From an uncultured Bacillota bacterium (GTDB lineage: Bacteria; Bacillota; Clostridia; Christensenellales; UBA1242), in NCBI GenBank assembly GCA_937889705.1, contig CALBYO010000074.1:1-6037 (forward strand): 6,037 nucleotides of DNA, written 5' to 3'. A model generated the notes under the pieces. That model ran no database searches. It had not been told where the DNA came from and was given only the letters and a program-made list of their open reading frames with translations. Below are positions 5,965 to 6,037 of the stretch, one piece after another. Numbering within the stretch: position 1 is the stretch's first letter; every line of letters starts with the position of its first letter. The position numbers and the translations under genes were made by a program.

Positions 5965-6034
5965 TCTGCCGCGCAGTTTGAACTTTGTGCATATTACGAT
6001 TGTGCATAAGGCAAAATACGCGGCAGACTTTTTT
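5965..6034 (+). repeat. 9-bp inverted repeat with T-tract on the plus strand (terminator-like)
   Basis: TCTGCCGCG (5965-5973) and CGCGGCAGA (6019-6027) are perfect inverted copies around a 45-base loop, and six Ts follow at 6029-6034. The GC-rich arms stand out in this AT-rich region. Read on the plus strand it resembles an intrinsic terminator with a large loop, yet no plus-strand gene precedes it in the window. It could end a small RNA or be the arms of a small repeat element. Confidence 0.4.
5985..6008. repeat. Direct repeat TTGTGCATA, two copies
   Basis: TTGTGCATA occurs at 5985-5993 and 6000-6008, a 15-base period, inside the loop of the inverted repeat at 5965-6027. The copies resemble the ATTTGCATA arm of the nearby 19-bp palindrome and may be further binding sites of the same protein. 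Confidence 0.45.
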
Positions 6035-6037
6035 GTG

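Noticed and set aside
5965..6027. Insertion sequence ends
   Set aside because: The inverted arms enclose only 45 bases with no coding capacity, and no target-site duplication is visible at the flanks.

Overview
This is an AT-rich window. All six coding regions I can support lie on the minus strand, so the text below follows them from right to left, in the direction of transcription. The gene set (argR, recN, spoIVB, a SpoIIM-like membrane protein, a DeoB-family protein) points to an endospore-forming low-GC Firmicute, probably a member of Clostridia. In Bacillus subtilis, ahrC/argR-recN-spoIVB-spo0A form one block and spoIIM-ripX(xerD)-drm(deoB)-punA form another. Here the two blocks appear joined, without spo0A or xerD between them. 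The gene calls rest on motifs and remembered family sequences, not on a database search.

Layout. At 5877-6037 there is an upstream region full of symmetry: a perfect 19-bp palindrome, a direct repeat, and a 9-bp inverted repeat ending in a T-tract on the plus strand. At 5169-5876 lies a HAD-superfamily phosphatase with its own strong Shine-Dalgarno and a clear intrinsic terminator at 5115-5143. At 4817-5168 is a 352-bp non-coding stretch that looks like the argR control region. It holds a near-consensus sigma-A promoter (4957-4985), several ARG-box-like sites around it, a TATGCAA inverted repeat over the -35, and a weak hairpin with T-tract in the leader.

From 4816 downwards come argR and recN, whose stop and start codons are 1 nt apart. 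They are followed by spoIVB (61-bp gap), spoIIM-like (60-bp gap) and, after 49 bp, a DeoB-family gene cut by the left window edge. I see no terminator between argR and the left edge, so one long transcript is possible. A near-consensus sigma-A promoter at 672-699 could also drive the last gene alone.

How the genes fit together. ArgR would sense arginine and control its own operon. RecN repairs double-strand breaks. SpoIVB is the forespore signalling protease that leads to activation of mother-cell sigma-K. SpoIIM acts in engulfment of the forespore. The most unusual item is the DeoB-like protein: it follows the phosphopentomutase fold closely in its cap region, but it lacks the N-terminal metal-binding Asp and the phosphorylated Thr of the active site. 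It may be a pseudoenzyme kept in a sporulation gene neighbourhood.
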